NCBI GenBank assembly: GCA_944390485.1
Contig: CALXPQ010000001.1
Coordinates: 186,001 to 250,000, forward strand
From: Veillonellales bacterium
GTDB taxonomy: Bacteria; Bacillota; Negativicutes; Veillonellales; Dialisteraceae
Length of the DNA: 64,000 nucleotides
Direction of reading: 5' to 3'
The position numbers were made by a program, and so were the translations under genes. The notes under the pieces were generated by a model. That model had not been told where the DNA came from. It worked only from the letters and a program-made list of their open reading frames with translations, and did no database searches. This document shows positions 17,748 to 27,666 of this stretch, one piece after another; the stretch's first letter is position 1; every line of letters starts with the position of its first letter.

Positions 17748-19550
17748 ATGGAAACAATGGCAGGGATGCATCGATCCTGCGGATGCGGGACCGTCAGAGA
17801 AAGCGATAACGGGAAGGAACTCACGCTGGCCGGCTGGGTGCAGCGGCGCAGAGACCACGGCGGTCTGATTTTCATCGACCTCCGCGACCGTTCCGGCATC
17901 GTACAGCTCGTCCTTTCTCCGCAGTACGGGCTGGAAGCATTCCACAAGGCGGAAGCCGTCAGAAATGAATACGTCCTCGCCGTGCGCGGCACGGTGCGGG
18001 ACAGAAGCGAAGATACGATCAATCCGAAGATGGCGACCGGCCGCGTGGAAGTGGTCGTCACGGAACTTCGCATCCTGAACAAGGCAAAGACGCCGCCCTT
18101 CTATGTGGAAGACGGCATCGACGTGGACGAGAACGTCCGCCTGAGATACCGCTACATCGATCTGCGCCGTCCGGAAATGCAGAAGCATCTGATCCTGCGC
18201 CACAAGATCACCCATGCGATGCGCTCGTTCCTCGACGACCACGGCTTCCTCGAAATCGAGACGCCGATGCTCACGAAGAGCACGCCGGAAGGTGCCCGCG
18301 ACTATCTGGTGCCGAGCCGCGTGAATCCGGGCAAATTCTATGCGCTGCCGCAGTCTCCGCAGCTGTTCAAGCAGCTCCTCATGGTCTCCGGTTTTGAACG
18401 GTATTTCCAGGTGGCCCGCTGCTTCCGCGACGAAGACCTGCGCGCGGACCGCCAGCCGGAATTCACCCAGCTGGACATGGAGCTGTCCTTCGTGGATCAG
18501 GACTACATCCTCGATCTGATGGAACATATGATGCAGAAAGTCTTCAAAGACGTGCTGAATGTGGATATCCCGATCCCGTTCGAACGCATCAAATGGGACG
18601 ACGCCATGAATCTGTACGGGTCCGACAAGCCGGATCTCCGTTTTGATATGCATTTCTATGATATTTCCGATCTGCTCCGCGACTGCGACTTCCGGGTATT
18701 CCGCAGCGTACTAGACAACGGCGGCGTCGTAAAGGCCATCAACGTCAAAGGCGACGCGGACATCCCGCGGCGCGAACTGGACGGCCTCGTCGATTACTGC
18801 GGTCATTACGGCGCGAAGGGCATGGCTTGGATCGGATTCCTGAAAGACGGCGGCCTGAAATGCCAGATCACGAAATTCCTCGGAGAAGAAAAGATCCGCG
18901 AGATCGGCAGAGTCTGCGAAGCGGAAGAAGGGGACCTCATCCTCATCATCGCCGACAAGCCCAAGGTCGTCGCGCAGGCGCTGGGCGAACTCCGCCTCGA
19001 GATGGGCCGCCGCATGAATCTCATCGATCCGAACGCTTTCTGCTTCCGCTGGGTCACGGATTTCCCGATGTTCGAATACAGCGAGGAAGAGAAGCGCTAT
19101 GTGGCGGAACATCATCCCTTCACGGCGCCCCGCGATGAAGACGTGCAGTACCTCCTCACGAATCCGGAGAAAGTCTATGCCAAGGCATACGATATGGTGC
19201 TGAACGGCGTGGAAGCGGGCGGCGGCAGCCTCCGCATCTATCAGGAAGAACTGCAGGAAAAGGTCTTCCAGGCAATCGGCATCAGCGAAGAAGACGCGCA
19301 GGAAAAATTCGGATTCCTGCTGGATGCCTTCAAATACGGCGCGCCGCCGCATGCGGGCATCGCGCTCGGCCTCGACCGTCTCGTCATGCTCATGCTCCAC
19401 TGCAAGACCATCCGCGACGTGATCGCTTTTCCGAAGACGCAGAGCGCCATTGATCAGATGACGCAGGCGCCGAATGTCGTCACGGACAAGCAGCTGAAAG
19501 AACTGCACATCAAAGTCGATATCAAAAAAGAAAAAGATCTGCTCGTCTGA
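17748..19550 (+). CDS. aspS: Aspartyl-tRNA synthetase
   Basis: 600 residues, bacterial-type AspRS. N-terminal OB-fold anticodon domain with LAGWVQRRRDHGGLIFIDLR; the class II core contains SPQLFKQLLM, FRDEDLRADRQPEFTQLD (motif 2) and GIALGLDRLVML (motif 3), with the bacterial GAD insertion between. The chosen ATG lies 7 nt after GAAGAGGTG. The same frame stays open back to 17661, but that stretch lacks a good ribosome site and would add a non-conserved 29-residue extension. It ends just before a strong terminator that closes the recJ-aspS run. Confidence 0.96.
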   Translation: METMAGMHRSCGCGTVRESDNGKELTLAGWVQRRRDHGGLIFIDLRDRSGIVQLVLSPQYGLEAFHKAEAVRNEYVLAVRGTVRDRSEDTINPKMATGRVEVVVTELRILNKAKTPPFYVEDGIDVDENVRLRYRYIDLRRPEMQKHLILRHKITHAMRSFLDDHGFLEIETPMLTKSTPEGARDYLVPSRVNPGKFYALPQSPQLFKQLLMVSGFERYFQVARCFRDEDLRADRQPEFTQLDMELSFVDQDYILDLMEHMMQKVFKDVLNVDIPIPFERIKWDDAMNLYGSDKPDLRFDMHFYDISDLLRDCDFRVFRSVLDNGGVVKAINVKGDADIPRRELDGLVDYCGHYGAKGMAWIGFLKDGGLKCQITKFLGEEKIREIGRVCEAEEGDLILIIADKPKVVAQALGELRLEMGRRMNLIDPNAFCFRWVTDFPMFEYSEEEKRYVAEHHPFTAPRDEDVQYLLTNPEKVYAKAYDMVLNGVEAGGGSLRIYQEELQEKVFQAIGISEEDAQEKFGFLLDAFKYGAPPHAGIALGLDRLVMLMLHCKTIRDVIAFPKTQSAIDQMTQAPNVVTDKQLKELHIKVDIKKEKDLLV

Positions 19551-19560
19551 TCTGATTTGT

Positions 19561-19596
19561 AAATCCTCCATTACGCTTCGTAGTGGAGGATTTTTT
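19561..19596 (+). terminator. Strong intrinsic terminator after aspS
   Basis: AAATCCTCCATTA and TAGTGGAGGATTT pair (one G-U) around a short CGCTTCG loop region, and six T follow. It starts 10 bases after the aspS stop. Confidence 0.95.
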
Positions 19597-19619
19597 GCAG
19601 GGATATACAGGAGAACATC

Positions 19620-20855
19620 ATGTTTGATCCATCTTTGCTTTTCCGCCGGTTCAAAGCCTACGCGGAAATCGAAACCACATCCGATGAATTGTCGGATGCA
19701 TCGCCCAGCGCGGCCTGCGAATGGGATCTGGCCACGTATCTTTTCGAGGAGCTGAAGCGCATCGGCATGCGGGATGTGGCGCTCACGAAATACGGATATG
19801 TGCTGGCAACGCTTCCGGCCAACGGAGGCAGCGGGCCGGTCTTCGGCCTCATTGCCCATATGGACACCAGCCCTGAAGCCAGCGGGCGGCAGGTACAGGT
19901 CCAGCTGCATGAGCGGTATGACGGCGGCCCGATCCGGCTGAGCGGGGCGGCCGTGCTCGCTCCGGCGGATTTCCCGGAGCTCCTGCATTATAAAGGACAG
20001 GATATCATCACGTCCGACGGGACGACGCTGCTCGGAGCAGACGACAAGGCAGGGATCTGTGCCATCGTTTCCGCCTGCGAGTATCTCCTCCGCCACCCGG
20101 AAGTGCGCCATGGGGAAGTGCGCGTGGCCTTCACGCCGGATGAAGAGATCGGCCGGGGCACGGAACACTTCCCGCTGGACGATTTCGGCGCGGCCTACGC
20201 CTATACAGTGGACGGGGGAGAGCTGGGCGAACTGAGCTACGAAACGTTCAACGCCTGCGGGGCCCGGGCCGTCTTCCACGGGATCTCCGTGCATCCGGGC
20301 GACGCCAAGCACAAGATGCGGAACGCGGTCACGCTGGCGGCGGAATGGCTGAATGCAATCCCCGCAGGAGAGCGTCCGGAGTATACGGAAGGCCGGGAGG
20401 GCTTTTATCATGCTCTGTCCATCCGCGGGACGGTGGAGCAGACGGAGGTCTCGCTCATCCTGCGCGACCACGATGAGAACCTGCTGGCGCATCGGAAAGA
20501 GGTGCTCCGCTCGCTGACGGATTTCATGAACGTCCGCTGCGGCGCGGGAACCGTGGAGCTCACGCTGAAGGATTCCTACAGAAATATGAAGGAGTACATC
20601 CTGCCGCACTTCTCCATCGTGGAGCGGGCGGAAGCGGCCATGCGGCAGGCCGGCGTCACGCCGAAGATCACCGCGGTGCGCGGAGGCACGGACGGGGCCA
20701 GCCTGTCTGCTCAGGGACTGCCGTGTCCGAATCTTTTCACCGGCGGACATAATTTCCATGGACGCTTCGAATATCTGCCGCTCCAGTCGCTGGAGAAATG
20801 CGCGGAGACGCTGGTGCATCTCATCTGCGGCGCGGACGAACCGGCGGATGCGTAA
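19620..20855 (+). CDS. pepT: Peptidase T (tripeptide aminopeptidase)
   Basis: 411 residues, M20 zinc metallopeptidase that removes N-terminal residues from tripeptides. Metal-binding motifs are visible: LIAHMDTSPEA, GADDKAGICAIV, FTPDEEIGRG, TVDGGELGELSYE and the C-terminal LFTGGHNFHGRFE; the lid/dimerisation domain lies between about residues 210 and 325. Length matches E. coli PepT (408). CAGGAGAA precedes ATG 19620. It lies between the aspS terminator and the 6S RNA promoter. Confidence 0.95.
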   Translation: MFDPSLLFRRFKAYAEIETTSDELSDASPSAACEWDLATYLFEELKRIGMRDVALTKYGYVLATLPANGGSGPVFGLIAHMDTSPEASGRQVQVQLHERYDGGPIRLSGAAVLAPADFPELLHYKGQDIITSDGTTLLGADDKAGICAIVSACEYLLRHPEVRHGEVRVAFTPDEEIGRGTEHFPLDDFGAAYAYTVDGGELGELSYETFNACGARAVFHGISVHPGDAKHKMRNAVTLAAEWLNAIPAGERPEYTEGREGFYHALSIRGTVEQTEVSLILRDHDENLLAHRKEVLRSLTDFMNVRCGAGTVELTLKDSYRNMKEYILPHFSIVERAEAAMRQAGVTPKITAVRGGTDGASLSAQGLPCPNLFTGGHNFHGRFEYLPLQSLEKCAETLVHLICGADEPADA

Positions 20856-20868
20856 AGGTTTCGTAAGC

Positions 20869-20897
20869 TTGTAAAAATACAGAATATCTGTTACACT
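20869..20897 (+). promoter_or_regulatory. Promoter of the 6S RNA gene
   Basis: TTGTAA (20869-20874), 17-bp spacer, TACACT (20892-20897); the predicted start is near 20904, at the beginning of the structured RNA. Confidence 0.7.
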
Positions 20898-20903
20898 GTA
20901 GCC

Positions 20904-21082
20904 AAAGAAAACACCCTGCTGTGCACGTACAGCTTACCTATTTTGAACCAACACCTTTACATAGGGAGTTTAAGCTGAAAAGCGACGTCTATGCCTTTCG
21001 GGGACCGACAGACCTTTTCATGAGGACACCCACCTGCAGAAATGCAGACTCAAAATAAAGCAATTACGACATGGTGGGGGAT
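20904..21082 (+). ncRNA. ssrS: 6S RNA (RNA polymerase regulator)
   Basis: A 357-bp non-coding gap between pepT and rarA holds a promoter, about 180 nt of structured sequence and a terminator. Terminal sequences CACCCTG and CATGGTG pair with one mismatch to close the molecule, and the 5' part contains a CUUACCUAUUUUGAACC stretch like that of known Firmicute 6S RNAs. The place, near aspS and rarA, matches Bacillus bsrB. 6S RNA mimics an open promoter and sequesters the housekeeping RNA polymerase, using its central bubble as template for pRNA. Exact ends are estimates; the mature 3' end may lie further downstream. Confidence 0.75.
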
Positions 21083-21090
21083 AAAAAAAC

Positions 21091-21124
21091 AGCCGCTCCG
21101 GGAAACTGTGAGCGGCTTCTTTTT
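21091..21124 (+). terminator. Terminator of the 6S RNA transcription unit
   Basis: AGCCGCTC/GAGCGGCT, perfect 8-bp stem with an 11-nt loop, then TCTTTTT. Its T-tract overlaps the -35 box of the rarA promoter. Confidence 0.9.
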
Positions 21125-21151
21125 GCCCTGCGGCCGGGAAACGGGTATAAT
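21123..21151 (+). promoter_or_regulatory. Promoter of the rarA-ftsK-recA gene cluster
   Basis: TTGCCC (21123-21128), 17-bp spacer, perfect TATAAT (21146-21151), 61 bp before rarA. Confidence 0.75.
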
Positions 21152-21212
21152 ATAGGGAACAAATATTCACAGACTGCGAAGAGATAGAACACAGGGAACG
21201 GAGGGAGACAGG

Positions 21213-22535
21213 ATGGACTCATTATTTGATGCGCCGCAGGCGGAGCGGAGACAGTTCGCACCGCTCGCCGACCGCATGCGTCCGCGGGATCTGTCCGAGA
21301 TCTGCGGGCAGGAAGCCGCCGTAGGGAAGGGAACGTTCCTCTATCAGATGATTGAGCGGGATACGCTGCCGTCGCTGCTTCTTTTCGGGCCGCCCGGATG
21401 CGGAAAGACCACTATCGCTTCCGTCGTTGCCCAGATGACGAAGAGCCGCTTCATCAAGATGAACGCCACGGCAGGCGGCATCAAGGAAGTGCGGGATGTC
21501 GTCGAAAAGGCAAAGGAAGAAATGAATTATTACGGGCGGCGCACCATCGTGTTCATCGATGAAATCCACCGCTTCAACAAAGGGCAGCAGGATGTGCTGC
21601 TTCCCTATGTAGAGGACGGGACGTTCGTGCTGATCGGCGCGACGACAGAGAATCCCTATTTTGAGATCAACGGGCCGCTCCTTTCCCGTCTTCGGCTGAT
21701 CCGTCTGGCGCCTCTGGATGAAACGGCGCTCGTCGCCATCCTGAAGCGGGCGCTGACCGACCGGGAGCGCGGACTGGGGCAGTACGGATGCCGGGCGGAC
21801 GACCAGGTGCTCTCGGAAATCGGGCAGTTTGCCGGCGGCGATGCCCGGATGGCGCTGAATCTGCTGGAGCAGACTGCTGCGATGGTGCCCATGGGCGGGA
21901 CGATCACGGAAGAGGCGCTCCGCCGGGTTGCAGGGGAACATCTGTCATTGTATGATAAAAGCGGCGATTATCATTATGATATTGTTTCTGCATTCATTAA
22001 AAGCATGCGCGGCAGCGATCCCGATGCGGCGCTTCACTATATGGCGCGAATGATCGCCGGAGGCGAGAAGCCGTCCTTCATTTCCCGGCGCATCATGATC
22101 TGCGCGGCGGAAGACGTGGGGCTCGCCGATCCGCAGGCCCTGCAGGTGGCGGTGGCCGCGGCGCAGGCGGCGGAAATGGTGGGATTTCCGGAAGGCCGCA
22201 TCCCGCTGGCGGAGGCGGTCGTCTATATCTGCCTGGCGCCGAAAAGCAACAGCGCCATCAACGGTATCGACGCGGCGTCGGCCGAAGTACGCCGCCGGAA
22301 CAGCTGGTCCATCCCGCAGTACCTGAAAGACGCGCATTACAGCGGCGCGGCGAAGCTGGGGCAGGGAATCGGCTACAAATATCCCCACGATTACGGGGGC
22401 TGGGTGGAGCAGCAGTATCTGCCGGACGAACTGAAAGACGCCGTGTATTATAAGCCGGTGGAAAACGGAAAAGAAAAAGAACTCAGCCGGCAGTGGAAGA
22501 TCCGGCGGCACCGCGATGAGGAGGATAGAGAGTGA
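21213..22535 (+). CDS. rarA: Replication-associated recombination protein A (AAA+ ATPase)
   Basis: 440 residues. RarA/MgsA acts at stalled replication forks and is related to clamp-loader ATPases. Seen: [12 protein letters not shown] at the N terminus, Walker [10 protein letters not shown], Walker [10 protein letters not shown], sensor region [12 protein letters not shown], and the C-terminal tetramerisation part (about residues 260-430) ending in [30 protein letters not shown] precedes the ATG. Its last bases overlap ftsK (GTGA), so the two are coupled. Confidence 0.95.
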   Translation: MDSLFDAPQAERRQFAPLADRMRPRDLSEICGQEAAVGKGTFLYQMIERDTLPSLLLFGPPGCGKTTIASVVAQMTKSRFIKMNATAGGIKEVRDVVEKAKEEMNYYGRRTIVFIDEIHRFNKGQQDVLLPYVEDGTFVLIGATTENPYFEINGPLLSRLRLIRLAPLDETALVAILKRALTDRERGLGQYGCRADDQVLSEIGQFAGGDARMALNLLEQTAAMVPMGGTITEEALRRVAGEHLSLYDKSGDYHYDIVSAFIKSMRGSDPDAALHYMARMIAGGEKPSFISRRIMICAAEDVGLADPQALQVAVAAAQAAEMVGFPEGRIPLAEAVVYICLAPKSNSAINGIDAASAEVRRRNSWSIPQYLKDAHYSGAAKLGQGIGYKYPHDYGGWVEQQYLPDELKDAVYYKPVENGKEKELSRQWKIRRHRDEEDRE

Positions 22536-24811
22536 AACGCAGAAAAAGCCCGAGAGGGAGAAAGAGAAGAAACAGTTCCAGTCACAAATATGAGATCACG
22601 GGCATCGTTTTCTTCCTGCTCGGCGTGTTCCTCTGCGTCAGCCTGGCCGGGAAAGATGCGGGGCTTTTCGGCGAATACATGCGGGATATGCTCCATTTCC
22701 TTTTCGGCATGGCGGCGCTGGTGCCCAGCCTGTTCCTGATCTGGATGGGCGGCCGGTATATCTACCGGGGCAGCGGATTTTCCGTAACCAGACGGGGCGT
22801 CCTGTGGGGGGTGCTCTATGTGCTGGCGCTCTGCTGGGTCCATCATTTTTATGCCCTTCCGGGGAAGGAACTGGATGTGGACGCGGTATTTCAGTACGGC
22901 GGCGTCATCGGCGGCGCGCTGACATGGGGCCTTCACGTCCTGTTTGGCGGCGGGATCGGAACGACGATCGTGCTGCTGGCCCTGACGGTATCCGGCGTTC
23001 TCCTGATGACGCACTGGTCGCTCACGAACGGCGTGCAGGCCATCGGAGAGAAGACGGAGACCCGCATGAAGCATGTCCATTCCGCGCTGCAGGAAAAGAA
23101 AGCGGCCTGGGAAGCGCGGAAACGGCAGGAGCAGGAAGAGGCTGCGGAAAGCACGGAAGAAGTCGAACCGCCCCGCGGGTTCCTGTTTCAGAAAAAGGAA
23201 AAACAGGAGTTGCCGGAACCGGCGGTCCCCGACGATGTGCCGGGAGAAGAAACGGCGCCGGAGGAGCCGGACACTGTGATGGCGGAAGAAGGCGGCGGAC
23301 CGGACCCGGCGGAGGTGCAGGAAGCAGAAGCGCCGGCCGTTCCGCCGGCAGACGGGGGGACGCAGGAAAAAGAAGCGCCGTCCTACCGGTTCCCGCCGCT
23401 TTCTCTGCTCCATGAGGGGCAGGCGGCCGGTTCTGTGACGGAAGAAGCCAAAAATAATGTGCATATCCTGGAGTCGACGCTGCGGAGCTTCGGCGTCAAT
23501 GTGCGGATCACCGACGTCAGCGTCGGCCCCACCGTGACCCGATATGAACTGGAGCCGGCGCCCGGTGTGAAAGTGAGCCGCATCACCAATCTGCAGGACG
23601 ATATCGCGCTGCAGCTGGCGGCGACCCATATCCGCATCGAAGCGCCCATCCCCGGGAAATCGGCGGTCGGCATCGAAGTGCCGAATGCCCGGACATCCGA
23701 AGTGGCACTGCGGGACGTGCTGGAATACAGCGGATTCCGGAATAAGAAAGGCGGCGTCCCTGTGGCGCTTGGGAAAGACATCACCGGGAAGCCCATCATC
23801 ACCGATCTCACAAAGATGCCGCATCTTCTCATCGCCGGTTCGACGGGCAGCGGGAAGAGTGTGTGCATCAATACGATCATCATGAGCATTTTGTTCCATG
23901 AGCAGCCGGACGAAGTGAAGCTCATCCTCATCGATCCGAAAGTGGTGGAGCTGTCCGTGTACAACGGCATCCCGCATCTGCGCATCCCCGTAGTGACGGA
24001 AGCCAAGAAGGCAGCCGGCGCGCTGCAGTGGGCTGTGCGGGAGATGGAATCCCGGTATCAGCAGTTTTCCTATGCCCACGTGAGGGATATCGGCGGGTAT
24101 AATAAGGTGCATAGCGATCAGCCGATGCCGTTCATCGTCATCATCATCGACGAACTGGCCGATCTCATGATGGCGGCACCGGACAGCGTGGAAGATGCGA
24201 TCTGCCGGCTGGCGCAGAAAGCCCGTGCAGCGGGCATCCATCTGGTGCTGGCGACGCAGCGGCCTTCCGTGGACGTCATCACCGGCGTCATCAAGGCGAA
24301 TATCCCGAGCCGCATCTCCTTTGCCGTCTCGTCGCAGGTGGACTCCCGGACCATTCTCGACATGGCCGGGGCGGAGAAGCTGATCGGGAAGGGCGACATG
24401 CTCTTCAATCCCATCGGCGCGGCCAATCCAATTCGCGTGCAGGGCGCGTTCATTTCCGATGAGGAAGTGGAAGCGGTCACGACCTATATCAAAAACGAAG
24501 CGGGCTCTGATGAGGTCCAGTATGAGGAAATCAATCTGGATCTGCCGGAAAAAAACGATAAAATACAGGAGGCGGAACAGGAAGACGAGCTGCTCCGGGA
24601 GGCGGCGGAATGGATCCTGGACACGAAAAAAGCGTCGGTCTCCATGCTGCAGCGGCGGTTCCGCATCGGATACACCCGGGCGGGCCGGCTCATGGACACG
24701 CTGGAACGCATGGGCATCGTAGGCCCGGCGGAAGGCGCCAAGCCTAGGGAGATCCGGATGACGCGGGAAGAAGCGGAAGAACGCTTTTTCCGGGAAGATA
24801 CACAGTCGTAA
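22532..24811 (+). CDS. ftsK: DNA translocase FtsK/SpoIIIE
   Basis: 759 residues. FtsK pumps chromosomal DNA through the division septum. Four N-terminal membrane helices lie in about residues 18-170, then an acidic linker (190-290) rich in Glu and Pro, the alpha/beta motor with Walker [13 protein letters not shown] (about 440) and Walker [34 protein letters not shown], and a C-terminal winged-helix gamma domain (about 695-750; [18 protein letters not shown]) that reads polar DNA sequences. The GTG start overlaps the rarA stop and follows GATGAGGAGG. Whether it acts in division or sporulation cannot be told; no sporulation gene is nearby. Confidence 0.96.
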   Translation: MKRRKSPRGRKRRNSSSHKYEITGIVFFLLGVFLCVSLAGKDAGLFGEYMRDMLHFLFGMAALVPSLFLIWMGGRYIYRGSGFSVTRRGVLWGVLYVLALCWVHHFYALPGKELDVDAVFQYGGVIGGALTWGLHVLFGGGIGTTIVLLALTVSGVLLMTHWSLTNGVQAIGEKTETRMKHVHSALQEKKAAWEARKRQEQEEAAESTEEVEPPRGFLFQKKEKQELPEPAVPDDVPGEETAPEEPDTVMAEEGGGPDPAEVQEAEAPAVPPADGGTQEKEAPSYRFPPLSLLHEGQAAGSVTEEAKNNVHILESTLRSFGVNVRITDVSVGPTVTRYELEPAPGVKVSRITNLQDDIALQLAATHIRIEAPIPGKSAVGIEVPNARTSEVALRDVLEYSGFRNKKGGVPVALGKDITGKPIITDLTKMPHLLIAGSTGSGKSVCINTIIMSILFHEQPDEVKLILIDPKVVELSVYNGIPHLRIPVVTEAKKAAGALQWAVREMESRYQQFSYAHVRDIGGYNKVHSDQPMPFIVIIIDELADLMMAAPDSVEDAICRLAQKARAAGIHLVLATQRPSVDVITGVIKANIPSRISFAVSSQVDSRTILDMAGAEKLIGKGDMLFNPIGAANPIRVQGAFISDEEVEAVTTYIKNEAGSDEVQYEEINLDLPEKNDKIQEAEQEDELLREAAEWILDTKKASVSMLQRRFRIGYTRAGRLMDTLERMGIVGPAEGAKPREIRMTREEAEERFFREDTQS

Positions 24812-24826
24812 GGAATACGGTGACAT

Positions 24827-25261
24827 ATGGGACAGGAATCAGTGGGCGCTCTGCTGAAAGCGCAGCGGGAGCAGAACCAGATGGATATCGATGCGGTCTG
24901 CCGGAAAACCTATATCCGGAGGACCTACCTGGAAGCCATTGAAAACGGCGACTATCAGGCCGTGGGCGACATGGTCTATGTGAAGGGATTCATCCGGAAT
25001 TACGCGCAGGCCGTGGGGCTGTCCGGCGACGAGATGGTGCAGCGGTTCAACCGGGAGATGAATGTCTCTGCAGGCGCGGCGGTGGCGGAGAAGGAAAAAA
25101 CGGCCGCAGGAAAAAAGAAAAAAAAGCCGGCCGAGATCCGGGTGGCCGGCCGGGGCCGCCGGCAGTCCGGCAGACGGCCGTTCACCCGGATCGAATGGGC
25201 CATCCTTCTGGCCGGGGCCGTTCTGGTGGCGCTGTTCTGGATCTGGCTGCTGTATTTGTAA
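24827..25261 (+). CDS. RodZ-like helix-turn-helix membrane protein, short form
   Basis: 144 residues. An N-terminal xenobiotic-response-type HTH of the RodZ family (LLKAQREQNQMDIDAVCRKT, then TYLEAIENGDYQAVGD and VKGFIRNYAQAVGL; about residues 7-70), a basic linker (about 85-118) and one membrane helix at the very C terminus (IEWAILLAGAVLVALFWIWLL). RodZ links MreB filaments to the wall-synthesis machinery. The usual extracytoplasmic beta domain is absent because the protein stops right after the helix. The ribosome site is weak (AAGGAAT), suggesting coupling to ftsK 15 bp upstream. Confidence 0.75.
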   Translation: MGQESVGALLKAQREQNQMDIDAVCRKTYIRRTYLEAIENGDYQAVGDMVYVKGFIRNYAQAVGLSGDEMVQRFNREMNVSAGAAVAEKEKTAAGKKKKKPAEIRVAGRGRRQSGRRPFTRIEWAILLAGAVLVALFWIWLLYL

Positions 25262-25276
25262 AACGGGAGAGACGCT

Positions 25277-26308
25277 ATGCGAAGATGCGGTGCGGTGCTG
25301 GCTTTTCTGGCCGCCGCGGCAGCTGTTTTTTTCTTCCTGCTCCGGTATGGGGAGCAGCAGGAACGGCTTCACCGGGACATACAGGAACCGATGGAGGCGA
25401 TCCAGATCTATACGGATCTACCGCAGGGCGCGGTGCAGATCTTTGATGAACCGTTCGCAGAGATTCATGGCATGCGCCTTGCCGTGCAAGAGATGACCGG
25501 AGCCCAGATGGTGCAGGCGGCCGAAGCGGGCAGGAAGCCGGATCTTTATCTTGCTTCCCAGCGGGCGCTGGAAGCACTGAAAGCGGCGGGCCATCTGGCG
25601 GTGCATGTCTCCGAGCAGACGGATACAGTGCTGAATGCACGGAAAGACGCGGACGGATTCTGGACCGGGATCTGGATCAATCCGGCTGTCTTTGCGGTCA
25701 ATGTGGATTTTGCGGCGACCCATCCGGCGTTTTTCTATACCTGGGACGAGGTGTTCAGCCGGCAGAGCGTGCGGCTCATTATGACGGATTTCATCGCGGC
25801 GGAGTATTCGGAAGACAGTCTGATGTCGCTGGTAGAGCACTTCGGCCGGGAAGGGACCTTTGCCCGCCTGCACGAGGCGGCCGGCCATATCGTGCAGTAT
25901 GGCAAATACCTGTCCACGCCGGCGCACATGGCGGCGATGGACAAGTGCGACATCGGGATCTCCGGGCTGGATGAAGCGGAAAAGGTCCGGCAGGAGGGCA
26001 TGCCTGTCCGCATCATCTATCCGGAGGACGGGACTTTCTATTATCTCTATGGCGCGGCAGTGGCCCGCGGCGGCGCGCATGCGGAAGCGGCCGCGTCGTT
26101 CATGGACTGGCTCCTCGACTCGGAGGAGCGGGGAGCTCTGCTCCGGGATCACGGCTATTATTTCCTGTATGTCAATGACAGCCGCCGGAAGGAAGACGAT
26201 GCCAGGCAGAAGATCGAATTCTGGCCGCTGAACAAACAATATACGGAAGAGGGAAAGAAGAAACTGCTCGATCAGTGGCTTCAGGAGATTCGCTTTGGGA
26301 AGGATTGA
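25277..26308 (+). CDS. Extracellular solute-binding protein (ABC-type, membrane-anchored)
   Basis: 343 residues with an N-terminal signal peptide or signal anchor (RCGAVLAFLAAAAAVFFFLL) and no lipobox cysteine. The body resembles iron/polyamine/spermidine-type periplasmic binding proteins: an early IQIYTDLPQGAVQIFDEPFA, DLYLASQRALEALKAAG, WTGIWINPAVFAVN, and near the end ASFMDWLLDSEERGALLRDHGYYF, the typical helix of these proteins. No permease or ATPase gene is adjacent. It lies between rodZ-like and rimO with short gaps, so it is co-transcribed with housekeeping genes. The ligand is unknown. Confidence 0.7.
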   Translation: MRRCGAVLAFLAAAAAVFFFLLRYGEQQERLHRDIQEPMEAIQIYTDLPQGAVQIFDEPFAEIHGMRLAVQEMTGAQMVQAAEAGRKPDLYLASQRALEALKAAGHLAVHVSEQTDTVLNARKDADGFWTGIWINPAVFAVNVDFAATHPAFFYTWDEVFSRQSVRLIMTDFIAAEYSEDSLMSLVEHFGREGTFARLHEAAGHIVQYGKYLSTPAHMAAMDKCDIGISGLDEAEKVRQEGMPVRIIYPEDGTFYYLYGAAVARGGAHAEAAASFMDWLLDSEERGALLRDHGYYFLYVNDSRRKEDDARQKIEFWPLNKQYTEEGKKKLLDQWLQEIRFGKD

Positions 26309-26312
26309 CACC

Positions 26313-27656
26313 ATGAAGAAAAAAATCGGCTTTATCAGCCTCGGCTGCTCCAAAAATCTGGTGGACACGGAAAAGATGCTGGGACTGCTGGAAGAGGCGG
26401 GGTATGCGCTGACAGAGGATCTGGAAGAAGCGCAGATCATCATCATCAATACGTGTACGTTCATCGACGCAGCAAAAGACGAGTCGGTGCAGACGCTGCT
26501 GGAAGCGGCGGAATATAAAAAGAAGGGGTCCTGCGAATGCTTCGTGGCGGCAGGATGCCTCACGCAGGAATTCCAGGCGGAACTGGCTAAAGAGATTCCG
26601 GAGCTCGATATCCTGCTCGGAACGAATTCCTGGCAGCGCATCCTGGAAGCGGTGAACCAGTTTTATGCAAAAAAGGAAAAGGTCCTTTTCTTCGATACGG
26701 TTCCCTGCGAGCATGAGGAACTGATCCCCAGACAGCTCACGACGCCGGAGTACATGGCGTATGTGAAAATCGCAGAAGGATGCAGCAATGGCTGCACATT
26801 CTGCTACATCCCCTATGTGCGGGGCCGCATGCGGAGCCGGCCCATCGCTTCCGTCGTTCATGAAGTGAAGGAACTGGCCGCGCGCGGCGTCCGGGAAATC
26901 AATGTGATCGCGCAGGATCTGTCGTGCTACGGCCGGGATCTGCGGGACGGGACGACGCTCGCCGCGCTTCTCAGAGAACTGGTGAAGATCGAAGGCGTGC
27001 ACTGGATTCGGCTGTTTTACCTGTACCCCACATATTTCACGGACGAACTGCTGGAGCTCATCGTCTCCGAGCCGAAGATCTGCAAATATGTGGATATCCC
27101 GCTCCAGCATATCAGTGATTCCGTCCTGCGCCGGATGAACCGCCGGGATTCGTCGGAAAGCATCCGGGCGCTGCTTCGGAAGATCCGTGCGGCCCGCGTG
27201 CCCATGACGGTGCGGACCACGCTCATGGTGGGGTTCCCGGGCGAAACGGACGAGGATTTCGAGGAACTGCTGCAGTTTGTGCAGAAAGTGAAATTCGACG
27301 ATATGGGAGCGTTCATGTTTTCGCCGCAGGACGGGACGCCGGCCGCCCGTATGGAGGATCAGGTCCCGGAAGAGGTGAAAGAAGAGCGGTATCACCGTCT
27401 GATGGCGGCGCAGGCGGCCATTTCCGAGGAGAATGACCGGAATGCGGTCGGGAGAGAGACGGAAGCGCTCGTGGAAGAACTGATCGAGACCGAGGACGGC
27501 CACCGGCAGGCCCGGGGACGGACCGTTTTCCAGGCGCCGGAAGTGGACGGCAATGTGTATATCGATCATCCCGGCGACGCCCGGCCGGGCGATTTCATCA
27601 AGGTGCGGATCACGGACGGATATGCCTATGATCTGATCGCGGAACGCATCGGCTGA
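26313..27656 (+). CDS. rimO: Ribosomal protein S12 methylthiotransferase RimO
   Basis: 447 residues. RimO adds a methylthio group to an aspartate of ribosomal protein S12. It carries two Fe-S sites: the N-terminal UPF0004 domain with cysteines in SLGCSKN, NTCTF and AGCLTQ, and the radical SAM triad C157-x3-C161-x2-C164 (EGCSNGCTFCYIPYVRG, with the RimO-type IPYVRG). A C-terminal TRAM domain follows (about 380-447). ATG 26313 lies 8 nt from GGGAAGGA; an in-frame start at 26295 inside the upstream gene is rejected. Confidence 0.95.
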   Translation: MKKKIGFISLGCSKNLVDTEKMLGLLEEAGYALTEDLEEAQIIIINTCTFIDAAKDESVQTLLEAAEYKKKGSCECFVAAGCLTQEFQAELAKEIPELDILLGTNSWQRILEAVNQFYAKKEKVLFFDTVPCEHEELIPRQLTTPEYMAYVKIAEGCSNGCTFCYIPYVRGRMRSRPIASVVHEVKELAARGVREINVIAQDLSCYGRDLRDGTTLAALLRELVKIEGVHWIRLFYLYPTYFTDELLELIVSEPKICKYVDIPLQHISDSVLRRMNRRDSSESIRALLRKIRAARVPMTVRTTLMVGFPGETDEDFEELLQFVQKVKFDDMGAFMFSPQDGTPAARMEDQVPEEVKEERYHRLMAAQAAISEENDRNAVGRETEALVEELIETEDGHRQARGRTVFQAPEVDGNVYIDHPGDARPGDFIKVRITDGYAYDLIAERIG

Positions 27657-27666
27657 GGGAAGAACA

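Noticed and set aside
22448..24826. Minus-strand open frame of 792 codons opposite ftsK
   Set aside because: Antisense shadow of ftsK; no recognisable domain and no start signals. The same holds for long minus frames opposite aspS/pepT, cinA/recA, clpC, htrA and glnS.
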